Source: Spirosoma profusum (GTDB taxonomy: Bacteria; Bacteroidota; Bacteroidia; Cytophagales; Spirosomataceae). Taken from it: a stretch of 57,687 nucleotides of DNA. Positions 1-9,077 of this stretch are shown here, one piece after another (the first letter of the stretch is position 1; the number at the start of each line of letters is the position of its first letter). The stretch is taken from contig NZ_JACWZY010000039.1 of the NCBI RefSeq assembly GCF_014699005.1, positions 1 through 57,687 on the forward strand, given 5' to 3'. The notes under the pieces were generated by a model, which was not told the origin of the DNA, did no database searches, and saw only the letters and a program-made list of their open reading frames with translations. A program made the translations under genes and the position numbers.

Positions 1-2
1 GC

Positions 3-68
3 CTGCGCAAAGCGGTCGAGCGCATTCTAAGTCAGGTCGGTCAAGAATACACCATTACTTTTGCTTAA
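3..68 (+). CDS. C-terminal end of an unidentified protein (partial)
   Basis: An open frame enters from the left edge and ends at a TAA at 66-68, giving 21 residues that end VGQEYTITFA. It converges on the kinase gene that ends at 116. The remnant is too short to name a family. It is called coding because the frame is open to the edge, has a plausible amphipathic composition, and the spacing to the next gene fits two converging gene ends. Confidence 0.5.
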   Translation: MRKAVERILSQVGQEYTITFA

Positions 69-115
69 CCCCTTAAAGAGTGTTTTATATAGGTATTTTG
101 TTCTGCTTAACGAAG

Positions 116-2137
116 TCAGGAAAACGCCAATCTAAATTCCGTGCCACATCCCGGTTTTGACTGAACGCTGATCTGGCAAGCAATGGCCCGAGCCAGATCA
201 CGTATCAGATGTAGACCCAGCCCACTTTTGCCACTAATTACCGCATCATTGCTGTAAAGTGCGTTTAATTGAGCTTCCGACATACCAGGGCCGTTATCAG
301 TGATAACCAGTATAACCTGATTCAAGTCACCCTGAGCCTGCCAGTGAATGTGCGCGTTGGGAGTATGTTTCAGCGCGTTGATGGAATTACTGGTCAGGTT
401 TTGCATGATGGTGCGTAGGTAATCTTCGTCGGTAGCGACCTGTATTCCATCGGGCGCGTCGAAGCTGATACGTACATGGGGAACACCTACAAAAAATCGC
501 TGCAAATAACCAAACAACGTAGCAATGGGAACGATCTTCTTATCGGGTTTAAATTGCTGCATCTGACCCTTACTCCATAACAACATCGATTCCATCGTAT
601 CGAGCAAACCTTCCGCAGCTTCGGTAATATTTTGTTCATGACGAGCTACCTGGTCGGGTGGGAGCAGGTCGGGATTTTCGCGCTGGAGATGCAGAAAACT
701 AATCAGATTGGCAATTGGACTACGTAGGTCGTGGCTCAGAATAGCAAAGAATCGGGCTTTCACACGGTTAGCTTCGTCAAGTTCCTGATTTAGACGCAGT
801 AACGTAGTATTAGTACGTTTACGGGTGCGGTTTTGCCAGTATAGTAGCCCCCCAATCACTGCCAATAGCCCCAACCCAACAAGCATAGCCAGTTGCTGAC
901 GTTTCTGAGCGGCAATGATTAACCGATTAATTTCGAGTTGTTTATCACGTAGTTCGATTTCGCGCTGACCTTCCAGACCGGCAATCCTGTTTTTGGCTTC
1001 CTGTGAATACAACGAATCCTGGGCCGTCTGATATGCCCGGAAATTTTCGTAAGCTCCTTTGTAATTTCCTGCCAAAGCCTGCAATTCGGCCAGGCTTCCC
1101 CGAAAATGAGCCTGATCACCTACTTCGCCTTTATCGGCACTGAGTCGAATAGCCTGGGTCAAATATTGCTCAGCTAGTTGCAGCCGAACAGCCCGATTAG
1201 TAGGCTGGATCGCAACGGTGTTTGGATTGGGGCGACGTACCAGATCGAAATAGGCTACGCCCAGATTAGCCAGATTAGCAACTGCCTCCAGATGACGAGG
1301 ATTTGTTTCGTCCCATAATACTTTGGCTTTGCGGGCGTAATCAATTTTCTGGACATAATCCTGTTGCATCGCCATAGACAGATTGCCGTACGTTTTTGCC
1401 AGTCCTTCCTTATTATCAACCTGCCGATGACCGGCTAACGCCTGTATCCCGAATTGCCTGGCTTTGGGCCAATCTGCCATCAGAATGTATAAAGCGGACA
1501 TACTGGTCTGAGCAGCAGCCAGTTCACGTTGTGCGTTGATGTCGGGGTTACGCTGCTGTTGGCGAAGGGCTAGTGCCCGTTTCCCGAATTGTAGTGCCTT
1601 CGGGATGTTCTTCTGAATCCGGTAAATCTCCGAGATGTTATCCAGACTAATCCCGATGAGGTAATTGTCACCTGTCTTTTCAGCATAAGTTAATCCCTCG
1701 AAATAATAGCGTGTGGCGGCTATGTAATTAGAGCGGATATTGTGCTCGGCGACACCAAGACTATTCGTACTGCTAGCCAGATTCCAGGTATCGCCAAGCT
1801 GTTTGTAGATTCTGATGGCTTTCAGAAAATAGTAACGACACGAATCATAATTTCCCTTGTCGCTATAGGCCCGGCCAATGTAGGCATTGAAAACACCAAT
1901 GCCTCGTTGCCAGTTCATGCGGGTGGTGTGCTGTAGCCCTAATCGGCTGTAATACAGCGCCTGATCGATATTGGTAAAGAACCATTCTTCGGCGATAACC
2001 CGATACAGTCGACCTTTGGCTGTATCATTGGTGGTTTTGGGTAGCTCAGCTACCAGCGAGTCAATCAGGGCGCGACCCTGCTTTTGGGCCAGCGAAGGGA
2101 CAGAGAAAAGAAGAAAAACGATGATTAGCCGGTTCAT
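116..2137 (-). CDS. TPR-repeat sensor histidine kinase
   Basis: 673 residues. A signal peptide (about 1-18, ending SLAQ) is followed by tetratricopeptide-like helices over about 40-390, a transmembrane helix at about 415-434 and a short coiled coil. The HisKA dimerisation domain has the phospho-acceptor His469 in SHDLRSP. The ATPase domain shows the N box (N580, N584), the G1 box DNGPG at 614-618 and the G2 box GLGL near 639-642. The TPR part should face the periplasm and sense a ligand or protein. The start overlaps the stop of the LytTR regulator by 4 bp (ATGA), so the two are translationally coupled and form a two-component pair. The domain order is typical of Bacteroidota; the signal sensed is unknown. 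Confidence 0.93.
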   Translation of the reverse strand: MNRLIIVFLLFSVPSLAQKQGRALIDSLVAELPKTTNDTAKGRLYRVIAEEWFFTNIDQALYYSRLGLQHTTRMNWQRGIGVFNAYIGRAYSDKGNYDSCRYYFLKAIRIYKQLGDTWNLASSTNSLGVAEHNIRSNYIAATRYYFEGLTYAEKTGDNYLIGISLDNISEIYRIQKNIPKALQFGKRALALRQQQRNPDINAQRELAAAQTSMSALYILMADWPKARQFGIQALAGHRQVDNKEGLAKTYGNLSMAMQQDYVQKIDYARKAKVLWDETNPRHLEAVANLANLGVAYFDLVRRPNPNTVAIQPTNRAVRLQLAEQYLTQAIRLSADKGEVGDQAHFRGSLAELQALAGNYKGAYENFRAYQTAQDSLYSQEAKNRIAGLEGQREIELRDKQLEINRLIIAAQKRQQLAMLVGLGLLAVIGGLLYWQNRTRKRTNTTLLRLNQELDEANRVKARFFAILSHDLRSPIANLISFLHLQRENPDLLPPDQVARHEQNITEAAEGLLDTMESMLLWSKGQMQQFKPDKKIVPIATLFGYLQRFFVGVPHVRISFDAPDGIQVATDEDYLRTIMQNLTSNSINALKHTPNAHIHWQAQGDLNQVILVITDNGPGMSEAQLNALYSNDAVISGKSGLGLHLIRDLARAIACQISVQSKPGCGTEFRLAFS

Positions 2138-2841
2138 TCGATTCCGTTCAACGCCGATTTATAACTCCGTCCAACGGGCAGGGTAAATTGCTGCACGTGT
2201 ACCTGTTGTGCGCTTACTCGGTCGATGTAGTGACGTTGCACGGCATAACTCCGGTGAATACGTAAAAATGACCCAAACGGTTTCGTCTGCAATAGATTTC
2301 CAATCGATGAAAGTACCGTATACTGTTGCGTCGACGTAACAATTCGCGTGTAGTCTTTCAATCCTTCCAGATACACAATGTCGTGTAGATTTAGCTTAAT
2401 CTGCTCATGGCCGTCCTTAATATATATAGTATCGGCGCCGAGGCTTAAATCGAACAGTTGTGCCTTGCGGGTCAATTCAAAAAAAGATTCCACCCGGCTC
2501 ATCGTATGGGCAAAGCGTTCACGACGTATCGGCTTGACCAGATAATCAAAAGCATCGACGGCGAAACTATCGGCGGCATAGTCGGGATAGGACGTAATGA
2601 ACACGCACACCGGCACTTTCATCAGATTCATCCGCAGTTCCAATCCGTTTAAATCGGGCATGTCAATATCGAGCAGCAGTACGTCAACCGCCCGATTTTC
2701 CAGAAACGGCAAGGCAGCCGTCGCTAACTCAAATACGCCCACTACGTCGAGGATCGGGTACTGGCGTGCGTGCGCGAGGGCCGTCAATCGATCTATCTCG
2801 TTGTCGTCAACAATTACACAGGAATACGTAGTGAGTGGCAT
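2134..2841 (-). CDS. LytTR-family response regulator
   Basis: 235 residues from the ATG at 2841; a TTG six codons upstream is a weaker start. The receiver domain (about 6-120) has the acidic pair DD at 12-13, phospho-acceptor Asp58 in LLLDIDMP, Thr83 and Lys103. A LytTR DNA-binding domain follows (about 135-232, with FLRIHRSYAV). It should bind direct-repeat sites as a dimer when phosphorylated by the kinase encoded immediately downstream, whose start codon overlaps this stop codon. The regulator is first in the operon. A TATCTTTG element lies 23 bp upstream of the ATG. The regulon cannot be seen from sequence; the divergent envelope operon at 3007 is the nearest candidate. Confidence 0.93.
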   Translation of the reverse strand: MPLTTYSCVIVDDNEIDRLTALAHARQYPILDVVGVFELATAALPFLENRAVDVLLLDIDMPDLNGLELRMNLMKVPVCVFITSYPDYAADSFAVDAFDYLVKPIRRERFAHTMSRVESFFELTRKAQLFDLSLGADTIYIKDGHEQIKLNLHDIVYLEGLKDYTRIVTSTQQYTVLSSIGNLLQTKPFGSFLRIHRSYAVQRHYIDRVSAQQVHVQQFTLPVGRSYKSALNGIE

Positions 2842-2863
2842 TGCCTTACAGGTGGTCAACGAT

Positions 2864-2871
2864 CAAAGATA
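2864..2871 (-). promoter_or_regulatory. Candidate -7 element for the LytTR/kinase operon
   Basis: On the minus strand this reads TATCTTTG, matching the Bacteroidota -7 consensus TAnnTTTG, 23 bp before the regulator ATG. No well-spaced -33 TTG is obvious, so it is a candidate only. Confidence 0.4.
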
Positions 2872-3006
2872 TACGCTTTGGGTGTACAAAACGAACCGCT
2901 TACTCAAAGCCACCTGCTGTTGGTCGATTCAAACGGTCGTTAGTCGAGAGTCTGTTGTAGGCGTGGTCGAACGCATGCAGTTTCGACCCATCAACGCCAA
3001 TTGTTT

Positions 3007-3894
3007 ATGAGACACCTATTGTTTTTACTGCTGCTGGCGGGTTGTGCCAGCCCATCCAACGACCCAAGTCCTGCATCACCAACTAGTCCCACAACGCCGA
3101 CCAATCCTACCGACCCAGGCACTGTCGGTAACGTAGCACTGGGCAATGGACAGCCAGGAATAGTCGGAATAGCTGGTATCGAGGCCTGGGACAAACTGAT
3201 TGCAACCGAAAAGGGACGTATCAAAAACTGGAATACGCTTTTTCTGCATCAGTCTGTTGGTCAGGATTTAGAAGAAGGTGCCAAAGCCAACGGCGTTACG
3301 TTTGACTACTTCGGACCGAAAGACCTTGTCGATAAAGGGGGCGAAGGGAAAGGACTTCGGGGAGGCATTTTCGTGGATGTGGGCGGTATTCCGAATGGCA
3401 ATCCGTACGAGAAAATTCGGGTGTTTAAAGAGGCCGCGCTACGTAGTAAAGCTACGTTAAAAATTGCCGTGTTCAAGTTCGGCTATGCCGACGTTCTGGA
3501 TACTAATCGGGAACAGGTTAAAACGGCTTACAAAACATTTGTCGATGAACTTCGGCAACAGATTCCGGGAATTCGGTTCGTACACATGACGCCCCCGCTC
3601 GTGTATTCGACTACGGCAGAAGAAGGTAATGCTGCCAAAGCGAACGTAGGCCAGTGGATGAAAGATACGTTCAAAAGTACCGACGTAGTATTCGACCTAC
3701 AGGCTGTAGAAACGAACGATGGTGCTTGTCAGCAGAGCAACGTACCACGCATCTGCCAGGATAACCGCGCCAGTGCTGCCGATCCTTCTGAGGTAAACGG
3801 CGTGGACAGCGACGGGCAGGGACATTTGGGTAAAAAGGCCAGCCAACGTATCAGCAAGGCACTTTTGTACGCCATCTATCAGGTTGGCAAATGA
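3007..3894 (+). CDS. Lipoprotein resembling SGNH/GDSL hydrolases
   Basis: 295 residues from the ATG at 3007; the TTG two codons earlier gives no better signal. The N terminus is a lipoprotein signal (MRHLLFLLLLAGC, lipobox LAGC), then a Ser/Pro/Thr-rich linker. The body has HQSVG soon after the linker, a KFGYAD segment in the middle, and an Asp/His-containing DGQGHLG near the C terminus. This arrangement recalls SGNH hydrolases (Ser early, Asp and His late), but block assignments are by eye and the substrate is unknown. It is the first gene of a four-gene unit, overlapping the next start by 4 bp, and is divergent from the LytTR operon. Confidence 0.7.
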   Translation: MRHLLFLLLLAGCASPSNDPSPASPTSPTTPTNPTDPGTVGNVALGNGQPGIVGIAGIEAWDKLIATEKGRIKNWNTLFLHQSVGQDLEEGAKANGVTFDYFGPKDLVDKGGEGKGLRGGIFVDVGGIPNGNPYEKIRVFKEAALRSKATLKIAVFKFGYADVLDTNREQVKTAYKTFVDELRQQIPGIRFVHMTPPLVYSTTAEEGNAAKANVGQWMKDTFKSTDVVFDLQAVETNDGACQQSNVPRICQDNRASAADPSEVNGVDSDGQGHLGKKASQRISKALLYAIYQVGK

Positions 3895-4505
3895 CAAAAA
3901 GCACCAAACTCCTGCTGTTTTTTCTGGGACTGGCGGGGATTAGCTGGGCGGTTTACGAATGTAAGTACTACGTCAGCTACTACGCCGACCTGAGCGAACG
4001 CCCCTGGGCCTACAGCCGCGACGAAAATGCTAAACTGCTCGTCGGTACGTGGCAGGGCGAATTCCACGATCCAGACAACGTATTGAAAACGATCCGGCTG
4101 ACCATCGTTAAACCGATGACGGACGAAGAACGGGCCCAAAAAGCAAGTCGACGGACGCGCAAACGTAGCGGATTAGGCTCCCGAGCTGATAAGCAGCATT
4201 TCGACGGAACGGCTAACGTAACAAGCAAGTTCGGAAATGAAGTCTACGACCTGAGCGGCCATGTCGAAACCAGGGATGGACACCGACTTGATGTGATTCA
4301 TTTTCAGGGTAGCGACGAAACTGGCCCGCTACGTAACAACTTCAACGTAGCATTGGCGCTCGAAGGCGGTCAATGGCAGAACGACGATCTGACGCTTACG
4401 CTGGCTTTCACCTTTACGACCAATACGGGTTCGGGCTATTCGAGTAGTGCCGATCCACGCTACGACAAAAAAATAACGGTTCATTTAACACGAATAAAGT
4501 CATGA
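3891..4505 (+). CDS. Membrane-anchored envelope protein of unknown function
   Basis: 204 residues. A single hydrophobic helix near the N terminus (about 6-24) would anchor or export it. The rest is polar and beta-rich, with a GTWQGEF segment typical of small beta-barrel (lipocalin-like) bacterial proteins, and a very basic stretch (about residues 80-100) rich in Arg and Lys. I do not recognise a named family. The ATG overlaps the stop of the SGNH-like gene (ATGA), and its own stop overlaps the ATG of the next lipoprotein, so translation is coupled and the products probably act together in the envelope. Confidence 0.75.
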   Translation: MTKSTKLLLFFLGLAGISWAVYECKYYVSYYADLSERPWAYSRDENAKLLVGTWQGEFHDPDNVLKTIRLTIVKPMTDEERAQKASRRTRKRSGLGSRADKQHFDGTANVTSKFGNEVYDLSGHVETRDGHRLDVIHFQGSDETGPLRNNFNVALALEGGQWQNDDLTLTLAFTFTTNTGSGYSSSADPRYDKKITVHLTRIKS

Positions 4506-5032
4506 AAAAAATACTTGTATACAGCTTGTTAGCGGCTGTGCTGTTCGGCAATTCAGGCGCGGGTTGCAGCAGCAAAAATTCCGATGACCCGCAGCCGCAA
4601 CAAATTACCTCACTGGTAGGCAAATGGGAGGCCATTCGTGCGCTCTATCACATCACCAAACAGGATGGTACTACGCTGAGCACCGGCCCGGAACTCAAAA
4701 GTAAGGGTACGGTAATCATCTGGGAATTTTTCAGCGATGGTCGGTTGAAAGCAACTGGAGACATTGATGGAAGCACTAAAACCCGTGAAGTACGCTGGTC
4801 GTTGAACGCTAAACGCACCAGTGGGATCGGCATTGAGGAGGGAAAGCTCACTATTATTGGTAAAGAAGAACGGGAGTTTGCCCAACTCATCGGCCAAACG
4901 GGCGATCTGACCTACGACATTCAGACCGTAGACGGGATTAACGGCTCTGCTGCTATGTTCTTGGAGGTGGACGCAACCAAAGTTGGTCCATACAAAAAAA
5001 ACATCCTGACCTACGTCTACCACAAACTCTAA
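4502..5032 (+). CDS. Lipocalin-like lipoprotein
   Basis: 176 residues with a lipoprotein-type signal ending GAGC, followed by a Ser/Asp-rich linker. The body has LVGKWEAIRA, then EFFSDGRLKATGD. This is the pattern of Bacteroidota lipocalin-like proteins (opening G-x-W, then a 'F..dG.' strand). Such proteins are small outer-membrane or periplasmic beta-barrels with mostly unknown ligands. It overlaps the preceding gene by 4 bp and ends 3 bp before the S74 gene, so it belongs to the same transcript. Confidence 0.75.
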   Translation: MKKILVYSLLAAVLFGNSGAGCSSKNSDDPQPQQITSLVGKWEAIRALYHITKQDGTTLSTGPELKSKGTVIIWEFFSDGRLKATGDIDGSTKTREVRWSLNAKRTSGIGIEEGKLTIIGKEEREFAQLIGQTGDLTYDIQTVDGINGSAAMFLEVDATKVGPYKKNILTYVYHKL

Positions 5033-5035
5033 ACC

Positions 5036-6361
5036 ATGAAACCCCTCTTTAGCCTACTTTTCTGGCTTCTTCTGGCTTCGGTTGGTTCGGCGCAAAATTT
5101 GTACCTAAATCAGACGGGCGACGTTGGTATCGGCACGCGCAATCCCTTGTCCCCGTTGCACGTAAAGACTCCCGGCGAAAACGCCATGCGCGTTGAAGGT
5201 GTAAATCCCTACGTATTGTTCCGGGACGTGAACGACCCCACCCCAACCGATATCAGCCGATCCTATGGCTACATTCGTACCTGGACCTCCAATCCATTCA
5301 ACCCGGCGGGTCACTATGGACTCGAAATCGGTGTGCCGCCCACAGGTAATAACCAATTCCCCAAACACCTGATATTTGCCACCAATTACGCTACCCGGAT
5401 GACGATTCTGAACAACGGAAACGTTGGCATTGGTACGTCTAGCCCGGCATATAAATTAGATGTAGCGGGCGATGTACGGATAACAGGAAATAACCGAGTC
5501 GAGGGATTTACGAATATTGTAGGAACGACTCTGTTTGAGGGCAGTGCGTTTGATGGAATAGTTGGTATTCGGGGCAGTGCCGTTAACGCATTAGTCAATA
5601 TCATCAATACCGCTGATGAGTCAACGGGAGCGGCTATCAGTGTGAGAAGCCAGGACAACTACGGCACTATTCGGGCCACGAATACCCGCCCTAGTTTCTA
5701 TGCTGGTCCTGCTATATTGGCCAAAACGATTTATGGGCGCTATTCGGGGCATTTTCAGGGAGGGCGTATTCTGGTTGAAGGAGGAAGCGACGCTTCCCGC
5801 TCCGGCGGCATTGAGTTCGCCAATCTCGAATCATTTCGGGTGCCCAACCCTCAGGCATACGTTGGCATGAGGGATGATAACGAACTGGGTATTTATGGTT
5901 TTCCTCTTGGCGACTGGCTGCTTCGGCTCAATGTCAATTCGGGCAGCATTTGTTCCCGATCGGCTATCGCCCTTTGCTCCGACCAGCGACTAAAACGGGA
6001 TTTTCAACCGCTAACAGGTTCGTTAACTAAACTTACCGGCATACAGGGGCAGCATTATTTCTGGAAAGAAGCCAAAATGCCGGGTCTGCAAACGGGCTTC
6101 GTCGCGCAGGAAGTGCAGCCGATTTTTCCTGAACTGGTTCGCACCGACGACAACGGGTTTCTGAGCGTCGATTACACGGGATTTGTACCGCATCTGGTTG
6201 AGGCCGTGAAAACATTAAAAGCGAAGGACGACGAACTTGTTGAGACGCTGAGACGTGAAAACGAAGTGTTACAGGCCCAGTTGGATGCGGTCTTGAAGCG
6301 AATAACGGCATTGGAAACTCAGTTGTCAGCAAATCAATTGGCAGAAGCTGGGAAGAAATAA
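5036..6361 (+). CDS. Secreted tail-fibre-type protein with C-terminal S74 self-cleaving chaperone domain
   Basis: 441 residues. A signal peptide (1-19, GSAQ) is followed by repeated beta-segments including two copies of VGIGT (about 30-34 and 130-134), a motif common in trimeric fibre-like proteins. The C-terminal peptidase S74 (endosialidase chaperone) domain starts near 312 with SDQRLK; Ser315 and Lys320 match the auto-proteolytic dyad known in that family. A coiled coil over about 385-435 would trimerise it. In the family this domain guides trimer folding and then cuts itself off. Here the protein is secreted and encoded with lipoproteins, not phage genes. A decayed copy of the same gene lies at 7101. 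Confidence 0.88.
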   Translation: MKPLFSLLFWLLLASVGSAQNLYLNQTGDVGIGTRNPLSPLHVKTPGENAMRVEGVNPYVLFRDVNDPTPTDISRSYGYIRTWTSNPFNPAGHYGLEIGVPPTGNNQFPKHLIFATNYATRMTILNNGNVGIGTSSPAYKLDVAGDVRITGNNRVEGFTNIVGTTLFEGSAFDGIVGIRGSAVNALVNIINTADESTGAAISVRSQDNYGTIRATNTRPSFYAGPAILAKTIYGRYSGHFQGGRILVEGGSDASRSGGIEFANLESFRVPNPQAYVGMRDDNELGIYGFPLGDWLLRLNVNSGSICSRSAIALCSDQRLKRDFQPLTGSLTKLTGIQGQHYFWKEAKMPGLQTGFVAQEVQPIFPELVRTDDNGFLSVDYTGFVPHLVEAVKTLKAKDDELVETLRRENEVLQAQLDAVLKRITALETQLSANQLAEAGKK

Positions 6362-6400
6362 GTAACGACTGATACGTATGAAAACATTTGTTTCTGCTAG

Positions 6401-6526
6401 TACGCATCGGACGAGGTTTTGGCTGGGAATGCGCTCAAAATGCAGCAGAGAAAAAAGATTTGTTACGTTTCAGGGAAAGGCAGCGGCACTGCTACGTTCA
6501 CGTTTGATCTAAAAATTGAACGGTGA
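6401..6526 (+). pseudogene. Possible remnant of a secreted beta-rich protein
   Basis: Within the 271-bp spacer between the S74 gene and 6633, one frame (after a TAG at 6398-6400, ending at TGA 6524-6526) encodes a plausible beta-strand end, GKGSGTATFTFDLKIER. It has no convincing start or upstream part. I see nothing else in the spacer. It may be a leftover gene end, consistent with decay of the neighbouring S74 copy, but chance coding cannot be excluded. Confidence 0.3.
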
Positions 6527-6632
6527 GTAAATTAAGTATTGGAAATGCAAAAAGGATGTCGATACTTCAGAAAGCTAGCCGGGTACGTACCAGTGCTGTT
6601 TTTTTATTCTCCATTCCTTAATATCTAACCAA

Positions 6633-7085
6633 ATGATACGTCTACTTTTCACTACGTCAGTCTGTTTCTTTTTATGCGTTACGGGTTGGGCACAAAGTGC
6701 CGTTGGTACCTGGAAACGTACCACCATGCTCATGACCGAAGCCGACGGCAAAACCACTGATATGTCGGTTCAGCTCACGAAAGCTATGCCTTGCACAGCC
6801 GACATTACCTACACCTTTGTAGCCGATGGTACGTTCCGGACGGACGTTCCTGAATCTTGTGGCCAGATGAAAAAGGCCATTGAGAGCATGAACAAATCGG
6901 GTCGATGGTCGGCAAAGGGTAATAAAATCAAAGTTGTCATGATCGATAAAAGTTTGCCCGACGCCGACTATGATCTGACCGTAAGCGGCAATACCATGAC
7001 CTGGTCGTTCAATTATGCCGACAATCCGCAAATGCCTAATCCTACCAAAGCCAAACGTACAGTCATTACGTACAAGCGAATCTAA
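6633..7085 (+). CDS. Small secreted lipocalin-like protein
   Basis: 150 residues. A clear signal peptide (about 1-21, cut after GWAQ) is followed by SAVGTWKRTT and, later, YTFVADGTFRTD and KSGRWSAKGNKI. These strand motifs are typical of Bacteroidota lipocalin-like periplasmic proteins. Three cysteines remain in the mature part (PCTAD, SCGQ and none after), so one disulfide is possible. It stands alone between the S74 operon and the S74 pseudogene, 271 bp from the former. It is structurally similar in style to the lipoprotein at 4502, so these genes may have a common envelope role. Ligand unknown. Confidence 0.75.
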   Translation: MIRLLFTTSVCFFLCVTGWAQSAVGTWKRTTMLMTEADGKTTDMSVQLTKAMPCTADITYTFVADGTFRTDVPESCGQMKKAIESMNKSGRWSAKGNKIKVVMIDKSLPDADYDLTVSGNTMTWSFNYADNPQMPNPTKAKRTVITYKRI

Positions 7086-7100
7086 AACCACTCTGTAGCA

Positions 7101-7511
7101 ATGAAGTACGTACCCATTTTGCTAGTGCTGTGTCTGGAATTGCCAACATATTTGTAGGCTCAAAATCTATACCTGAATCAGGCCTGTGATGCCGGTGTTT
7201 TGCCAGAGTTGATTCAAACTGACGACTAAGGATTTCTGCGTGTGAACTACACAGATTTTATACCGCATCTGGCTGAATCTGTAAAGGAGTTGAAAAGCGA
7301 GAACAACGTATTACAACAAGAATATGCCCAGTTGAACAACCAACTGGAGGACGTAATAAAGCGTTTAGACAAATTGGAGTCACGGTTTACAGCTTCCAGA
7401 TCGGATCAGCATTGGATAATCTCAACACCCAAAAACGATGAAGAAACTAATTCCACACCTCGTATTCTTTCTGATTGCAGCGTTATCGCTGACTCAATGT
7501 ATAAAAGCTAG
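7101..7511 (+). pseudogene. Decayed, internally deleted copy of the S74 tail-fibre gene
   Basis: One frame from the ATG at 7101 reads a signal-like start, a TAG stop (7155-7157), then AQNLYLNQ, identical to residues 19-26 of the intact protein at 5036. After a few residues like TGDVGI it jumps to LPELIQTDD, matching FPELVRTDD near residues 364-372 there. A TAA (7227-7229) replaces the Asn codon of DDNGF. GFLRVNYTDFIPHL and a coiled coil follow. About 330 codons, including the Ser/Lys dyad, are missing, and two stops interrupt a single frame. The last part runs into the start of the next gene. Confidence 0.85.
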
Positions 7512-8964
7512 TCTCGATCCATCGGACCCGGTGGATAGCGCCAACGTAACAGACCCCGGTAGTAATCCATCAGGTTTTGCCTGTAGCGAGCCTAACCCAA
7601 CACCCCGAACGTGGTACGTAGCAACGAACGGAAACGACAGTAATGACGGTACGTTAGGTAAGCCACTGAAAACTGTCCAGAAAGCCGTCGATTCGGCTAA
7701 ACCGGGCGATGCTATTGAGTTGCGAGCAGGTACGCACGAAAGTCGCGAAATCAGGATTTTAACCTGCAATCTCACGATACGTTCCTATCCGGGCGAATGG
7801 GCGATTATCCGGGCGGTGACCAACGATGAGGATATTGCCTCGACAATCTGGTATCGCGAACCAACCATTGTTGGCGGTCTGCTCGAAAATCTGGAAATCG
7901 TTGGTGGCTACTATTATGGCATCAAACTGGAAAACAACTGGGAAAATGGTGAGCCGGTGCTACGTAGCGTCAGAGATATTACGATACGTAATTGTAAAAT
8001 TCATGATACCGGTCGCGACTGTATCAAAATTGTGTCGGGTTGCGATAACGTTAAGATACTCAACTGTGAAATTTATCGCTCTGGTGTTGGTCCAGCCAAC
8101 GTAACGGCCAACAATGCCGAAGCCATCGACAATGTAAATGGTTCGGCGATGGTGGTGCGCAATTGTTACATCCACGATATTTCGACCAACGGCTTATACG
8201 CCAAAGGCGGCCCTAAAAACTGTGTTATCGAGAACAACCTGATTATGAATTGTGGGGAGTTGGGCGTAGTGGCTGGCTATACCAACACCGATCAGGAGTG
8301 GTTCAGTAAGGACAACACTGAGTACATTGAAAGTTTTGATATGGTGATACGTAACAACATCATCGTCAATGCCAAATGGGGCGGGGTAGGGCTGATTGCG
8401 TCGGTACGTCCGCAGGTGCTGAATAATACGTTCGTGAATGTCGGCAGTGATACGTATGGTGTTCTGTATATCAGCCGGGGCGAAACCTACGTAGGGCCAT
8501 CGGGTGCGTTACGTACTCCGTCTAACCGAGACGCTAAAGTGCTGAATAACATTTTTGTACAACCACAAACGGGCAATGTGCCCATGGTACGGATTCGGTA
8601 TTACGAAGATGACAAAGCCGAATCACTGGCCGGTAACAGCCAGATTGATTATAACCGGTATTATCGAGCGGGCAAAGCTCCGCTTTATGAGAACCGGCAA
8701 AAACGCGATCTGACATTTGCGCAGTGGAAATCGGGAACGGGTTTCGATGCGCATAGTATCGAAGGAGATCCTCAACTCAATACGCAATTCCATCTTCAGG
8801 CTGGAAGCCCCTGCATTAAAGTGGGTTTACCTCAATCCATCATTACCATTGATTACGACGGCAATCCTCGCTCTGGCAACCCCGACCTCGGTGCCGACGA
8901 AACCGGCGGAACTGCTCTAACCGTGCCTCCGCCAGCTAATGTGATTGGAACAGGGTTGAAGTGA
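7438..8964 (+). CDS. Right-handed beta-helix lipoprotein
   Basis: 508 residues. A lipoprotein signal ends SLTQC (lipobox at about 18-21). Then comes TWYVATNGNDSNDGT with KPLKTVQKAVDSAKPGD, the DUF1565-type opening of pectate-lyase-like beta-helix proteins. Repeated short strands with N and I ladders (NCKIHD, NCEIYR, NCYIHD, NNLIMN, NNIIVN) form the helix coils. The end has DYDGNPRSGNPDLGADE, typical of these surface proteins. It probably binds or cleaves a polysaccharide at the outer membrane. Its start lies inside the tail of the S74 pseudogene in another frame, and a long hairpin repeat follows 3 bp after the stop. Confidence 0.85.
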   Translation: MKKLIPHLVFFLIAALSLTQCIKASLDPSDPVDSANVTDPGSNPSGFACSEPNPTPRTWYVATNGNDSNDGTLGKPLKTVQKAVDSAKPGDAIELRAGTHESREIRILTCNLTIRSYPGEWAIIRAVTNDEDIASTIWYREPTIVGGLLENLEIVGGYYYGIKLENNWENGEPVLRSVRDITIRNCKIHDTGRDCIKIVSGCDNVKILNCEIYRSGVGPANVTANNAEAIDNVNGSAMVVRNCYIHDISTNGLYAKGGPKNCVIENNLIMNCGELGVVAGYTNTDQEWFSKDNTEYIESFDMVIRNNIIVNAKWGGVGLIASVRPQVLNNTFVNVGSDTYGVLYISRGETYVGPSGALRTPSNRDAKVLNNIFVQPQTGNVPMVRIRYYEDDKAESLAGNSQIDYNRYYRAGKAPLYENRQKRDLTFAQWKSGTGFDAHSIEGDPQLNTQFHLQAGSPCIKVGLPQSIITIDYDGNPRSGNPDLGADETGGTALTVPPPANVIGTGLK

Positions 8965-8967
8965 GAT

Positions 8968-9057
8968 TTTTGTCATGCTGAGAGACGAAGCATCTTAACG
9001 TATCATAACTATTTTGTTTGGATGCTTTAAGATGCTTCGTCCCTCAGCATGACAAAA
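8968..9057. repeat. Long-hairpin repeat, family 1 copy A
   Basis: 29-bp arms at 8968-8996 and 9029-9057, one mismatch, with outer ends TTTTGTCATGCTGA / TCAGCATGACAAAA and a 32-bp core. It sits between converging genes, 3 bp after the beta-helix stop. A partial second right end (CTCGGCATGATAAAA) follows at 9060-9074. It could terminate transcription in both directions. Confidence 0.9.
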
Positions 9058-9077
9058 GCCTCGGCATGATAAAAGTG

